Made by a program: the position numbers and the translations under genes. A DNA stretch of 64,000 nucleotides from a virus. The notes under the pieces are model-generated. The model searched no databases. It was not told the DNA's origin and worked only from the letters and a program-made list of their open reading frames with translations. Below are positions 25,178-31,009 of this stretch, in pieces. Position 1 is the first letter of the stretch; each line of letters begins with the position of its first letter. The DNA is taken from positions 98,912 through 162,911 of the IMG/VR virus record IMGVR_UViG_3300037205_000062; one strand, given 5' to 3'.

Positions 25178-25268
25178 GGTCGGTGTCCTCATTGCGAATC
25201 TGTAAAATTCGTCCTTACAACAAAAATGAGAAGTTAGGTCAATGGAGCGTTACCATCACTGACTACCA
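25178..25268 (+). tRNA. tRNA-Tyr(GTA) with missing D-arm
   Basis: Acceptor GGTCGGT/ACTGACT (G1-U72), A73, CCA encoded. Anticodon arm CGAAT-CTGTAAA-ATTCG. T-arm AATGG-AGCGTTA-CCATC. Only 8 bases link position 9 to the anticodon stem, so there is no D-arm. These bases (CTCATT) can pair with AATGAG in the long variable region. Confidence 0.65.
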
Positions 25269-25322
25269 TGTAATTAAAAATATTATAACAATCAGTAAAA
25301 TCTTTTGCCTAATTTATCTAAT

Positions 25323-25410
25323 GGAAGTCGTAAGTATCAGAGTTGATACGACGCACTTGAAATGCGTATGTGCCTACGGGCATGGGGGGCAGAACCTCAC
25401 ACTTCCGCCA
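25323..25410 (+). tRNA. tRNA-Ser(TGA)
   Basis: Class II shape: variable arm TGCC-TACG-GGCA. Acceptor GGAAGTC against CACTTCC (one mismatch), G73, CCA encoded. Anticodon loop CTTGAAA. T-loop GGCAGAA. Confidence 0.85.
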
Positions 25411-25413
25411 TTT

Positions 25414-25614
25414 ATGACATTAAAAGAAGAAAATCAATGGTTTACTAATCATAAAAACCTTTGTAAATATAGTAGAAAACCAGAAAAAATTGACGAATCT
25501 GTTGCATGTGATTATTGTGGCACAGAAAATACTTATCCTTGGTTAGTTTGTGAAAATCCAAATTGCTATGAAGTTGTAGCATTAGAAAAACAAAGAAGAA
25601 AAAATAATTTCTGA
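25414..25614 (+). CDS. small zinc-finger protein (66 aa)
   Basis: ATG 3 bases after tRNA-Ser. CDYCGTENTYPWLVCENPNC gives two cysteine pairs, likely one zinc site. The frame is open further upstream only through the tRNA genes, so the ATG at 25414 is the sensible start. Confidence 0.6.
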   Translation: MTLKEENQWFTNHKNLCKYSRKPEKIDESVACDYCGTENTYPWLVCENPNCYEVVALEKQRRKNNF

Positions 25615-25652
25615 CAGGCGGTAAATAAAGGGGTAAAAACATCATAGGTTTA

Positions 25653-25709
25653 GGCTATTTAGATAGTCAGAATCCTTCCAATTATTTAGGAAGTCCTTGA
25701 AAAATAGCC
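25653..25709 (+). ncRNA. candidate structured RNA closed by GGCTATTT/AAATAGCC
   Basis: 57 bases with an 8-base terminal helix and an inner CTTCC/GGAAG hairpin, just before tRNA-Ala. No known family recognised. Confidence 0.3.
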
Positions 25710-25720
25710 ATTAATTTATT

Positions 25721-25796
25721 GGGGGTGTGGCTCGACAAGCAAGGCACCACGTTTGCAACGTGTTTTATGCAGGAGCGATACCTGTCACCTCCACCA
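25721..25796 (+). tRNA. tRNA-Ala(TGC)
   Basis: Acceptor GGGGGTG/CACCTCC, A73, CCA encoded. Anticodon loop TTTGCAA. D-loop contains CAAGCA (A18 G19). T-loop AGCGATA. Confidence 0.85.
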
Positions 25797-25918
25797 TTTT
25801 TGATAAGATTTGACGCGTGGACTACTTCGTAAGATGATAAAGTCCGAAGCTGGAAACGGCGAGAAGCCTGTTAAAACCAAAAGAGAGATACTTTTGTGTC
25901 CCTTATCAAATTTTTAAT
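25797..25918 (+). ncRNA. candidate structured RNA closed by TTTGATAAG/CTTATCAAA
   Basis: About 110 bases between tRNA-Ala and tRNA-Gln with a 9-base perfect terminal helix, an inner GGACT/AGTCC pairing and CAAAAG-AGAGATA-CTTTTG, a hairpin with a T-loop-like sequence. T-rich on both outer flanks. Unknown. Confidence 0.35.
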
Positions 25919-25992
25919 TCCCGTTTCGTATAGAAGCATTACCTGCGCCTTTGGAGCGTAAGAAGGTGGAGCGTTACCATCAACGGGAGCCA
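25919..25992 (+). tRNA. tRNA-Gln(TTG)
   Basis: Acceptor TCCCGTT/AACGGGA, G73, CCA encoded. Anticodon loop CTTTGGA. D-loop TAGAAGCAT (A18 G19). T-loop AGCGTTA. Confidence 0.85.
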
Positions 25993-26031
25993 AAAGATTT
26001 ATTTAGCATTAAAAATTTGTCAACATAAGTT

Positions 26032-26110
26032 GGGATATAGTCCGAAGTAGTCGAGGTACTTTCCTGTCACGAAAGAAATCTAACGGATGCGAGTTCCGTA
26101 TATCCCGCCA
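26032..26110 (+). tRNA. tRNA-Asp(GTC)
   Basis: Acceptor GGGATAT/ATATCCC, G73, CCA encoded. Anticodon arm CTTTC-CTGTCAC-GAAAG. T-arm ACGGA-TGCGAGT-TCCGT. D-loop contains TAGTC. Confidence 0.87.
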
Positions 26111-26122
26111 ATTTAAATATAT

Positions 26123-26199
26123 GGACGTATAACTCAATTAGATAGAGTATCAGCTTGCGAAGCTGAAAGTTGAAAGTGCAAATCTTTCTACGTCCACCA
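26123..26199 (+). tRNA. tRNA-Arg(GCG)
   Basis: Acceptor GGACGTA/TACGTCC, A73, CCA encoded. D-arm ACTC-AATTAGATA-GAGT. Anticodon arm TCAGC-TTGCGAA-GCTGA. T-arm GAAAG-TGCAAAT-CTTTC. Anticodon GCG is unusual because bacteria normally use an edited ACG for this box. Confidence 0.87.
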
Positions 26200-26221
26200 A
26201 GGCTTTATTGCCTTTGTTTTT
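26198..26221 (+). terminator. possible terminator or processing hairpin
   Basis: AAGGC-TTTATT-GCCTT followed by TGTTTTT directly after tRNA-Arg. A second strong hairpin (GGCGGCGG-GAAA-CCGTCGCC at 26250-26269) follows before tRNA-His. Confidence 0.45.
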
Positions 26222-26286
26222 CAATTCATAAACAAAATTGAATGGTGGAGGCGGCGGGAAACCGTCGCCCTTTAAATTTATTTAAT

Positions 26287-26362
26287 GGTATATATCCTCT
26301 ATGTAGTAAGAGCGCGGCCTGTGAAGCCGCCAAAACGAATGCAAGTTTCGTTATATACCCCA
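26287..26362 (+). tRNA. tRNA-His(GTG)
   Basis: Anticodon arm GCGGC-CTGTGAA-GCCGC. Has the extra G-1 opposite C73 that is the histidine identity element. D-loop ATGTAGTA (A18 G19). T-arm ACGAA-TGCAAGT-TTCGT. CCA encoded. Confidence 0.9.
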
Positions 26363-26367
26363 ATTTT

Positions 26368-26451
26368 GGCCTCGTGACCTATTTGAGAATAGAACATCAT
26401 ACGGATTTAAACCCCGTGGTTTTGAAGGTGCAAGTCCTTTCGAGGCTACCA
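26368..26451 (+). tRNA. tRNA-Leu(TAA), atypical D region
   Basis: Acceptor GGCCTCG/CGAGGCT (G1-U72), A73, CCA encoded. Anticodon stem ACGGA/CCCGT with an A31-C39 mismatch and loop TTTAAAC. T-arm GAAGG-TGCAAGT-CCTTT. The D region is about 7 bases longer than normal and the variable loop is short for leucine. Confidence 0.65.
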
Positions 26452-26507
26452 TTTTTATTGATTATTTCTAAATAACTTAGAAAATTGGATTGATAAAAAC
26501 AAAATCT

Positions 26508-26642
26508 ATGTTAGAAATTACAAGAAGTTTTGGATTAAAAAGTTCCAATTCAATTCGTAAATGGTGTCAATTATACCAAATAGATTATAAATCTCTTTCT
26601 CCATTTTCTTATAAGAAAAATTTTAATGCGCTTATGTTGTAA
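26508..26642 (+). pseudogene. HNH endonuclease, N-terminal fragment split by tRNA-Leu(TAG)
   Basis: Starts MLEITRSFGLKSSNSIRKWC, an HTH-like N-terminus of phage HNH homing enzymes. The reading frame runs into the tRNA gene at 26628 and stops there. The matching HNH C-terminus resumes immediately after the tRNA at 26714 in another frame. Confidence 0.6.
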
Positions 26643-26711
26643 TAGAAGCCAAGCTGCGTTTAGACCGCAGTGGAGAAATCCGTGGGGGTGCAAGTCCCTC
26701 TAGGCGCACCA
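26628..26711 (+). tRNA. tRNA-Leu(TAG)
   Basis: Acceptor GCGCTTA/TAGGCGC, A73, CCA encoded. Anticodon arm CTGCG-TTTAGAC-CGCAG. Variable arm GGA/TCC. T-arm GGGGG-TGCAAGT-CCCTC. D-loop TAATAGAAG (A18 G19). Lies inside a broken HNH gene. Confidence 0.88.
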
Positions 26712-26713
26712 TT

Positions 26714-26827
26714 AGATTAGATCATATTAATGGTATTCGTAACGACAATAGACTAGAAAATCTTAGATTTTTATGTCCCAACTGCCATAGTCAAACACAA
26801 ACCTTCGGTTCTAAAAAAAGAATTTAA
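26714..26827 (+). pseudogene. HNH endonuclease, C-terminal fragment
   Basis: Encodes RLDHINGIRNDNRLENLR then FLCPNCHSQTQTF, the H-N-H and CPNCH zinc part of homing endonucleases. It has no start codon of its own and begins 2 bases after the tRNA-Leu(TAG) CCA end. Confidence 0.75.
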
Positions 26828-26828
26828 T

Positions 26829-26904
26829 GGCCCGTAGTAACAACAGCATGTTTGCCTCCTTTACACGGAGAATCGAGCAAGGGCAGCACTTGCACGGGCT
26901 ACCA
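26829..26904 (+). tRNA. tRNA-Val(TAC)
   Basis: Acceptor GGCCCGT/ACGGGCT (G1-U72), A73, CCA encoded. Anticodon loop TTTACAC. T-arm GCAAG-GGCAGCA-CTTGC. D-loop ACAGCA (A18 G19). Confidence 0.85.
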
Positions 26905-26912
26905 TTTTAATC

Positions 26913-26941
26913 TTGACATTACAATAAGAATCCACTAATAT
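26913..26941 (+). promoter_or_regulatory. internal promoter of the tRNA array
   Basis: TTGACA, 17 bases, TAATAT; the predicted start is just upstream of tRNA-Pro. Confidence 0.75.
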
Positions 26942-26949
26942 AGTTATAT

Positions 26950-27026
26950 CGGAATGTAGCGTAGGCTGGTAACGCGTCTGCTTTGGGAGCAGAAGATCGT
27001 GAGTCCGAATCTCACCATTCCGACCA
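26950..27026 (+). tRNA. tRNA-Pro(TGG)
   Basis: Acceptor CGGAATG/CATTCCG, A73, CCA encoded. Anticodon arm TCTGC-TTTGGGA-GCAGA. D-loop keeps G18 G19. T-loop TCCGAAT (C55). The most conventional of the set apart from C55. Confidence 0.92.
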
Positions 27027-27029
27027 TGT

Positions 27030-27278
27030 ATGTTTGAAAAGTATATTACTCATATTTTTGAGAATAATGAGGAAGCAGAAAATGAATCAGCAAAAATTAT
27101 TCATTCAACAGCTAGTAGTATTAGAGGATGGGAACAGTATCAATCTTTTTTAAAAGATAAAAAAGAAAACGATACATTAGTTTGGTTTGATTATAGTTAT
27201 CCAATGGCTTCCAGAAAAGGATTGGGTATTCTAAGAAACGGTAAAATAATTTCTCATTGTATTTTTATAATGAGTTGA
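27030..27278 (+). CDS. hypothetical protein (82 aa) inside the tRNA array
   Basis: Starts MFEKYITHIFENNEEAENES three bases after tRNA-Pro. Soluble; no family recognised. Confidence 0.5.
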   Translation: MFEKYITHIFENNEEAENESAKIIHSTASSIRGWEQYQSFLKDKKENDTLVWFDYSYPMASRKGLGILRNGKIISHCIFIMS

Positions 27279-27281
27279 TAC

Positions 27282-27373
27282 GGCTTCAAGATGTAAAGTG
27301 CATGGGGGGACTTATAATCCCTATAATCGGCAGATTGCCGTTCTGGACGGTGCAATTCCGTATGAAGCTACTA
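27282..27373 (+). tRNA. tRNA candidate with TAT anticodon, long variable arm, no CCA
   Basis: Acceptor GGCTTCA/TGAAGCT followed by ACTA instead of NCCA. Anticodon arm GGGA-CTTATAA-TCCC. Variable arm CGGCA-GAT-TGCCG. T-loop TGCAATT. TAT would decode AUA (Ile), but the long variable arm is a Ser/Leu/Tyr feature. Confidence 0.6.
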
Positions 27374-27384
27374 ATGGTTTTAAT

Positions 27385-27460
27385 GGCCTCGTAACTCAAT
27401 TAGCAGAGTGTTCACCTGATTAGTGAAATGTTGGGGGTGCAAGTCCCTTCGAGGCTACCA
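27385..27460 (+). tRNA. tRNA-Ile(GAT)
   Basis: Acceptor GGCCTCG/CGAGGCT (G1-U72), A73, CCA encoded. D-arm ACTC-AATTAGCA-GAGT. Anticodon arm TTCAC-CTGATTA-GTGAA. T-arm GGGGG-TGCAAGT-CCCTT. Confidence 0.9.
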
Positions 27461-27475
27461 TTAAATATTTTTAAT

Positions 27476-27613
27476 ATGGACGAAACGATTACTATTTCCA
27501 AAGAAGAATATGAGGAACTTTTAGAAGATGCTAAATTCATGCGTGCATTAGAAGCCGCAGGAGTAGATAATTGGGAAGGATACGAATACGCCCAAGATTT
27601 ATTGGGAAAATAA
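27476..27613 (+). CDS. conserved small phage protein (45 aa)
   Basis: Starts MDETITISKEEYEELLEDAK and continues FMRALEAAGVDNWEGYEYA. This compact helical family (ISxEEYExLLEDxxFLxALxAAGVDNWEGY) occurs widely in phages. Start taken at 27476; the longer frame would begin inside tRNA-Ile. Confidence 0.65.
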   Translation: MDETITISKEEYEELLEDAKFMRALEAAGVDNWEGYEYAQDLLGK

Positions 27614-27619
27614 TTTAAT

Positions 27620-27695
27620 GTTGCCGAATACAAAGAGACGAGTAAGTAGTCCTTCAAACTACTCCTAGCAGGTGCGAGTCCTGTCGGCAATACCA
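27620..27695 (+). tRNA. tRNA-Glu(TTC)
   Basis: Acceptor GTTGCCG/CGGCAAT (G1-U72), A73, CCA encoded. Anticodon arm GTAGT-CCTTCAA-ACTAC, which puts C instead of U at position 33. T-arm GCAGG-TGCGAGT-CCTGT. Confidence 0.8.
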
Positions 27696-27700
27696 TTTAT

Positions 27701-27775
27701 GCATATGTAACTCAGAGGCAGAGTATTGCACTTCCAATGCAAAGGTCGAGATTTCAAAATTCTCCATATGCTCCA
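27701..27775 (+). tRNA. tRNA-Gly(TCC), canonical elbow
   Basis: Acceptor GCATATG/CATATGC, T73, CCA encoded. Anticodon arm TTGCA-CTTCCAA-TGCAA. D-loop AGAGGCA keeps GG and T-loop TTCAAAA keeps TTC. The one clear gene in the array with a standard 18-55/19-56 pair. Confidence 0.9.
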
Positions 27776-27877
27776 ATTTCCAAGACGGAATCGTTTCTGG
27801 CGTTGCCAGACTAGAAATAGCTAAGTTACAATGTTTCGGTTTTAAAGACAAAATAACTACACCTGTCCTTGGAAATA
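27776..27877 (+). ncRNA. candidate structured RNA closed by ATTTCCAAG/CTTGGAAAT
   Basis: About 100 bases between tRNA-Gly and tRNA-Thr with a 9-base perfect terminal helix and an inner TCTGGC-GTT-GCCAGA hairpin. No ORF and no known family. Confidence 0.35.
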
Positions 27878-27880
27878 TTT

Positions 27881-27955
27881 GCTTCGTAAGCATAAAAAGT
27901 GATGCACTTGATTTGTATCCAAGATAAGCCAGAGCGTTACTGGCACGAAGCTCCA
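27881..27955 (+). tRNA. tRNA-Thr(TGT)
   Basis: Acceptor GCTTCGT/ACGAAGC, T73, CCA encoded. D-arm GCAT-AAAAAGTG-ATGC. Anticodon stem CTTGA/CCAAG with an A31-C39 mismatch and loop TTTGTAT. T-arm GCCAG-AGCGTTA-CTGGC. Confidence 0.85.
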
Positions 27956-27997
27956 ATTTTTTTAGTTTTAAAAAAACAATTAATTTTCAAATAATAC

Positions 27998-28026
27998 TTG
28001 ACACAATTTTAAATATTTGTTAATCT
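27998..28026 (+). promoter_or_regulatory. sigma-70-type promoter, leaderless arrangement
   Basis: TTGACA, 17 bases, TAATCT; 6 bases to the ATG at 28033. Confidence 0.8.
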
Positions 28027-28032
28027 TTAAAT

Positions 28033-28470
28033 ATGACTAAAGTATCTATTGAAGCTGTTTTGGAGGGTTTGAAGCGGGCGGGAGTAGCAGCCAAAGAAGT
28101 TGGAGTAACATTGAATTATTTGGAAAAGGTTGCTCAAGAAGAACAAGCTCAAAAGGACGCTGAAAAGCTTCCGACTCAAAAAAATGAATATGGTGTTATT
28201 TTATTTGATGTAGATGGAGTAATATCTGGAAAAGATTTTTCAGCAGTTGTTTACCAAATTCCGCAGGGTGATGACCATGGTTTAGTTTTGGGCAAAATTT
28301 CGGAATCTATACGAGAACAAATGGCAGCAGCAAAACGTAAAAAATTTACAATTGATACACTTGGCGCGGCAATTCAAAGCTTAAAGCGTAAGTTTATTAA
28401 AGATAAAAATGTTAATTTGAAGACTAAAAATCCCGTGAGAGTATTGATAAGTAATAATAAATTAGTTTAA
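28033..28470 (+). CDS. hypothetical protein (145 aa)
   Basis: N-terminal helix (SIEAVLEGLKRAGVAAKEVG), a central IILFDVDGVISGKDFSAVV-like beta stretch and a basic helical C-terminus. The DVDGV resembles a HAD motif I by eye, but no other HAD motif is seen, so I do not assign it. Confidence 0.5.
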   Translation: MTKVSIEAVLEGLKRAGVAAKEVGVTLNYLEKVAQEEQAQKDAEKLPTQKNEYGVILFDVDGVISGKDFSAVVYQIPQGDDHGLVLGKISESIREQMAAAKRKKFTIDTLGAAIQSLKRKFIKDKNVNLKTKNPVRVLISNNKLV

Positions 28471-28505
28471 TATGCAAACATGAAGATAGAAGAATAATAA
28501 TTTAA

Positions 28506-28582
28506 GCGTTCGTAGCTAAAATAGCCAAAGCATTCGGCTTTTAACCGAAATAGTGTGGGCGCAAGTCCCACCGAGCGCACCA
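28506..28582 (+). tRNA. tRNA-Lys(TTT)
   Basis: Acceptor GCGTTCG/CGAGCGC, A73, CCA encoded. Anticodon arm TTCGG-CTTTTAA-CCGAA. T-arm GTGGG-CGCAAGT-CCCAC. D-loop AAAATAGCCAA (A18 G19). Confidence 0.9.
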
Positions 28583-28604
28583 TTTTGTTAAAAGTTTTTA
28601 ATTT

Positions 28605-28678
28605 GCGCTACAAGCATTAAAATGATGCAAAAGGTTCTTACCCTTTAGAACACGGCGTATTACCGTGGTGGCGCACCA
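28605..28678 (+). tRNA. tRNA-Lys(CTT)
   Basis: Acceptor GCGCTAC/GTGGCGC, A73, CCA encoded. D-arm GCAT-TAAAATG-ATGC (A18 A19). Anticodon arm AAAGG-TTCTTAC-CCTTT. T-arm CACGG-CGTATTA-CCGTG. T56 opposite A19 replaces the usual G19-C56. Confidence 0.85.
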
Positions 28679-28743
28679 ATCTAATTTAGTAACCTCACCA
28701 GCTATCGCGCTTGGTCAAGAAAAAATAATACTTGTGGTGTCGC

Positions 28744-28750
28744 AAGGAGG
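28744..28750 (+). promoter_or_regulatory. strong ribosome binding site (AAGGAGG)
   Basis: A full Shine-Dalgarno about 12 bases before the ATG at 28763. Worth noting because most genes in the window lack one. Confidence 0.6.
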
Positions 28751-28762
28751 CGAAGTAATTTT

Positions 28763-28855
28763 ATGGAAATAAAAACAATAGACAATTTAATTATTGATAC
28801 TCATAAAGAAAACTATATTAACGCAGAAATGATTGAGTTAATGGAAAAATCATGA
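28763..28855 (+). CDS. hypothetical protein (30 aa)
   Basis: Starts MEIKTIDNLIIDTHKENYIN. Its stop overlaps the next ATG (ATGA). The start KTIDN resembles the start of the following gene (KTING), so it may be a remnant of a duplicated copy. Confidence 0.4.
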   Translation: MEIKTIDNLIIDTHKENYINAEMIELMEKS

Positions 28856-29151
28856 AAATTAAAACTATCAATGGAGAGACTGTAGATACTGTTAAATTGG
28901 CAGATTTGAAATCTCAATTTATTGAAACAATGGAATCAAATGCCATAGTAGATTTTTCAAAGAAATTTGGTGCGTCATTTTTTTTATTTGGAAGATGTCA
29001 AGATGAAGGTTGGGTAAAATTTAATATACCTAATGAAAAAGAATTCAATTTTTTATTAATGGCGATAAATGAATACGTTGATACACAATCTGGCGGTAAA
29101 TATCATTTGGAAATGGTTCCGAATAATATTGAGCCAACGGAAGAAATATGA
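28852..29151 (+). CDS. hypothetical protein (99 aa), paralogue of 20235-20561
   Basis: INGETVDTVKLADLK at the start and FLLMAINEYVDTQSGGKYHL near the end align with the protein at 20235. Overlaps the next gene by 4 bases. Function unknown. Confidence 0.55.
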   Translation: MKIKTINGETVDTVKLADLKSQFIETMESNAIVDFSKKFGASFFLFGRCQDEGWVKFNIPNEKEFNFLLMAINEYVDTQSGGKYHLEMVPNNIEPTEEI

Positions 29152-29381
29152 AATTTTATGTTAAAGCAATTGGTCCGAATAGATATTCTGGTGGAAGTTG
29201 TAATTGGCTATTAATAAGAGAAATAAAAAGAGAAAATGATAGTTTAGTTATAAAAATTAAAACTAAATGGGGTATTAAATATATTTCTTGTAGTTTAGAT
29301 ATGGTAACTCCAAATTTAATTTTTAAGAATGAACTAAATGGATTTGAAAATTTTAAAAATATTTGCGATAAATTTAAATGA
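29148..29381 (+). CDS. hypothetical protein (77 aa)
   Basis: Starts MKFYVKAIGPNRYSGGSCNW; beta-rich and basic. Its stop codon overlaps the first bases of tRNA-Phe, so the mRNA and tRNA ends are shared. Confidence 0.5.
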   Translation: MKFYVKAIGPNRYSGGSCNWLLIREIKRENDSLVIKIKTKWGIKYISCSLDMVTPNLIFKNELNGFENFKNICDKFK

Positions 29382-29455
29382 CTACTAAACTAATCAAGTG
29401 AAAGTGCAATTCTGAAAAAATTGAAAGTCGTGAGCGTTACACGAAGTAGTCACCA
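29380..29455 (+). tRNA. tRNA-Phe(GAA)
   Basis: Acceptor GACTACT/AGTAGTC, A73, CCA encoded. Anticodon arm CAATT-CTGAAAA-AATTG. T-arm TCGTG-AGCGTTA-CACGA. D-loop contains CAAGTG (A18 G19). Confidence 0.88.
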
Positions 29456-29459
29456 GATT

Positions 29460-29552
29460 GGAAGATACACGAATAGTTAGGTTTTCGTAGAAATTTGCTA
29501 AATTTCCGTTCCCGAAAGGGGACTGTCGGGGCGGCACCGACATCTTCCGCCA
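29460..29552 (+). tRNA. tRNA-Ser(GCT)
   Basis: Acceptor GGAAGAT/ATCTTCC, G73, CCA encoded. Anticodon arm GAAAT-TTGCTAA-ATTTC. Variable arm GTTCCC-GAAA-GGGGAC. T-arm GTCGG-GGCGGCA-CCGAC. Confidence 0.9.
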
Positions 29553-29639
29553 ATAAACAAAAATGAAATATGATTATCAAAATCAAATTTAATTTAAAAG
29601 ATAAAGTGTTAATCAAAGAACGTAAGTGTAATAATCTAC

Positions 29640-30371
29640 ATGGCTCAATGTCGTCAATGTAAAGCGAAACTTAATGCTCATGTAAATTATTGGCATCAGG
29701 AATTGACTCCTACCGATAATCAAAATAGTAGAGAGGATATTTCTAAAGCTTTACCTAGTTGGGCTAGTGAAATGGCCGCATTTTGTAGCGCCAAATGTCT
29801 TTCAAGTTATCTTCAAGGTCAAGGTCAATCTGTAGCCAAATTAGATGGTACGCCTTCTGGGACTGGTATTGTTGATCTTTTGCGCGAACCTTTTAAATAT
29901 ACTAATATAACAAAACAAGAATTGGATAGAAGAGGTTTTAATGCTCTTCAAAATAAAAAAGTAGTTAATGATATAACGGAAGATAGAAAAATAGTCAATC
30001 AAACCTATGACAAAAAAGGCGCAAAAAATGATGGAAATAAGGGGGATTTAAGAAGTCAAGTAGGTTTAGCTACGCCAGAAGAAGACGCCAGCCAAAAACC
30101 AGTTTTTGATAAATTAAAACAACTTAAGGATAAAGAAAATATGGAAACTCAAGCAAAAACAACAAAAACTTGTGATAATTGTAAATGCGTTCTTGATGCT
30201 AAAGAAGATAAAGGGGAAATGATTAAGGCTACACTAAACGACCATTCAACACAAAAAAATAAGCAATATGATCTTTGCAGCGAGGAGTGTCTTCGTCAAA
30301 TGTTAAACGGAAGAAGTAAAAAGAAAAAATCTAAAGCCAGTATTATTGAATTAGATATGTCTATCGAATAA
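29640..30371 (+). CDS. two-zinc-ribbon protein (243 aa)
   Basis: CRQC at residues 4-7 with FCSAKC later, and CDNCKC near 178 with DLCSEEC near 218, give two treble-clef-like zinc sites separated by a charged linker. The next gene (30420) has one related site (CDECG...FCDESC), so they are paralogues. Role unknown; possibly structural or nucleic-acid binding. Confidence 0.6.
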   Translation: MAQCRQCKAKLNAHVNYWHQELTPTDNQNSREDISKALPSWASEMAAFCSAKCLSSYLQGQGQSVAKLDGTPSGTGIVDLLREPFKYTNITKQELDRRGFNALQNKKVVNDITEDRKIVNQTYDKKGAKNDGNKGDLRSQVGLATPEEDASQKPVFDKLKQLKDKENMETQAKTTKTCDNCKCVLDAKEDKGEMIKATLNDHSTQKNKQYDLCSEECLRQMLNGRSKKKKSKASIIELDMSIE

Positions 30372-30419
30372 AATTATAAAAATATCTATTTTTTTGTGTA
30401 ATTACTTTTATAATAATTT

Positions 30420-30761
30420 ATGAATACTTCAAATGCTAAACATTGCGTAGCTTGTGATGAATGCGGGGCTAGTCTTGGTGAACTTTATCCTAATGACCAT
30501 AATAATATCTCTGTACAATTGAGTGATATGGGTAAACATCATGCTGGTGATAGCGAAACTGCTTACCATAACCCAGAAAAATCTCTTAGTTCTAAAAAAA
30601 CATTTCATTTTTGTGATGAAAGTTGTATGGCTTCCAATCTAAATAAGCGCGCCAAAGCTAAAGCTAAGATGTCTAAGATGTCTAAGGCGAATGTTGTTGA
30701 TTATCAAGGTAATATAGAAGTAGATATGACTGATTACCTAAAAAAAAAGAGTTTGAGTTAA
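30420..30761 (+). CDS. zinc-ribbon protein, zero-frame product (113 aa)
   Basis: CVACDECG near residue 10 and HFCDESCM near 62 form a zinc site related to that of 29640. The zero frame ends soon after a run of nine A (LKKKSLS stop). The -1 frame continues openly for another 80 codons with sensible protein sequence, so the full product is probably made by frameshifting at 30743-30749. Confidence 0.6.
   Translation: MNTSNAKHCVACDECGASLGELYPNDHNNISVQLSDMGKHHAGDSETAYHNPEKSLSSKKTFHFCDESCMASNLNKRAKAKAKMSKMSKANVVDYQGNIEVDMTDYLKKKSLS
30743..30749 (+). promoter_or_regulatory. candidate -1 ribosomal frameshift site (A AAA AAG)
   Basis: Exactly the dnaX-type heptamer, in phase with the 30420 frame. 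Slipping back one base joins ...DYLKKK to EFELSEAAYISTHERSKLG in the frame that ends at 30994. Confidence 0.6.
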
Positions 30762-30994
30762 GCGAAGCGGCCTATATATCAACTCATGAAAGAAGTAAGT
30801 TGGGTGAGGAACATTTTTTAGACAAAAAGCGTCGTTCTTTTCCCATTAGACCAGGTCATGAATGTACTGATTTGAACGCTGCACTTCATAGAATTGGAAC
30901 ATATAAAGGTGAATTAAGTCACGAAGAACTTCATAGTAAAATTTTAAGTCGTATGAAATCTCATGGCTGCCCTTTACCCAAAAGCGATAAATAA
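30749..30994 (+). CDS. -1 frame extension of the zinc-ribbon protein (81 codons)
   Basis: Reads EFELSEAAYISTHERSKLGE, then RRSFPIRPGHECTDLNAALH and ends LPKSDK. The KRRSFPI...CTDLNAALHRI pattern resembles the R-K-Y-P-I...V-R-N-A-L small helical domain attached to various phage proteins. No ATG or ribosome site serves it alone (a TTG lies at 30800), supporting expression as a fusion. Confidence 0.55.
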   Translation, partial: EFELSEAAYISTHERSKLGEEHFLDKKRRSFPIRPGHECTDLNAALHRIGTYKGELSHEELHSKILSRMKSHGCPLPKSDK

Positions 30995-31009
30995 ACATTT
31001 TATAAAATT

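Noticed and set aside
28033-28470. HAD-type phosphatase reading of DVDGV
   Set aside because: Only the first HAD-like motif is present; motifs II-IV are missing and the protein is too short.
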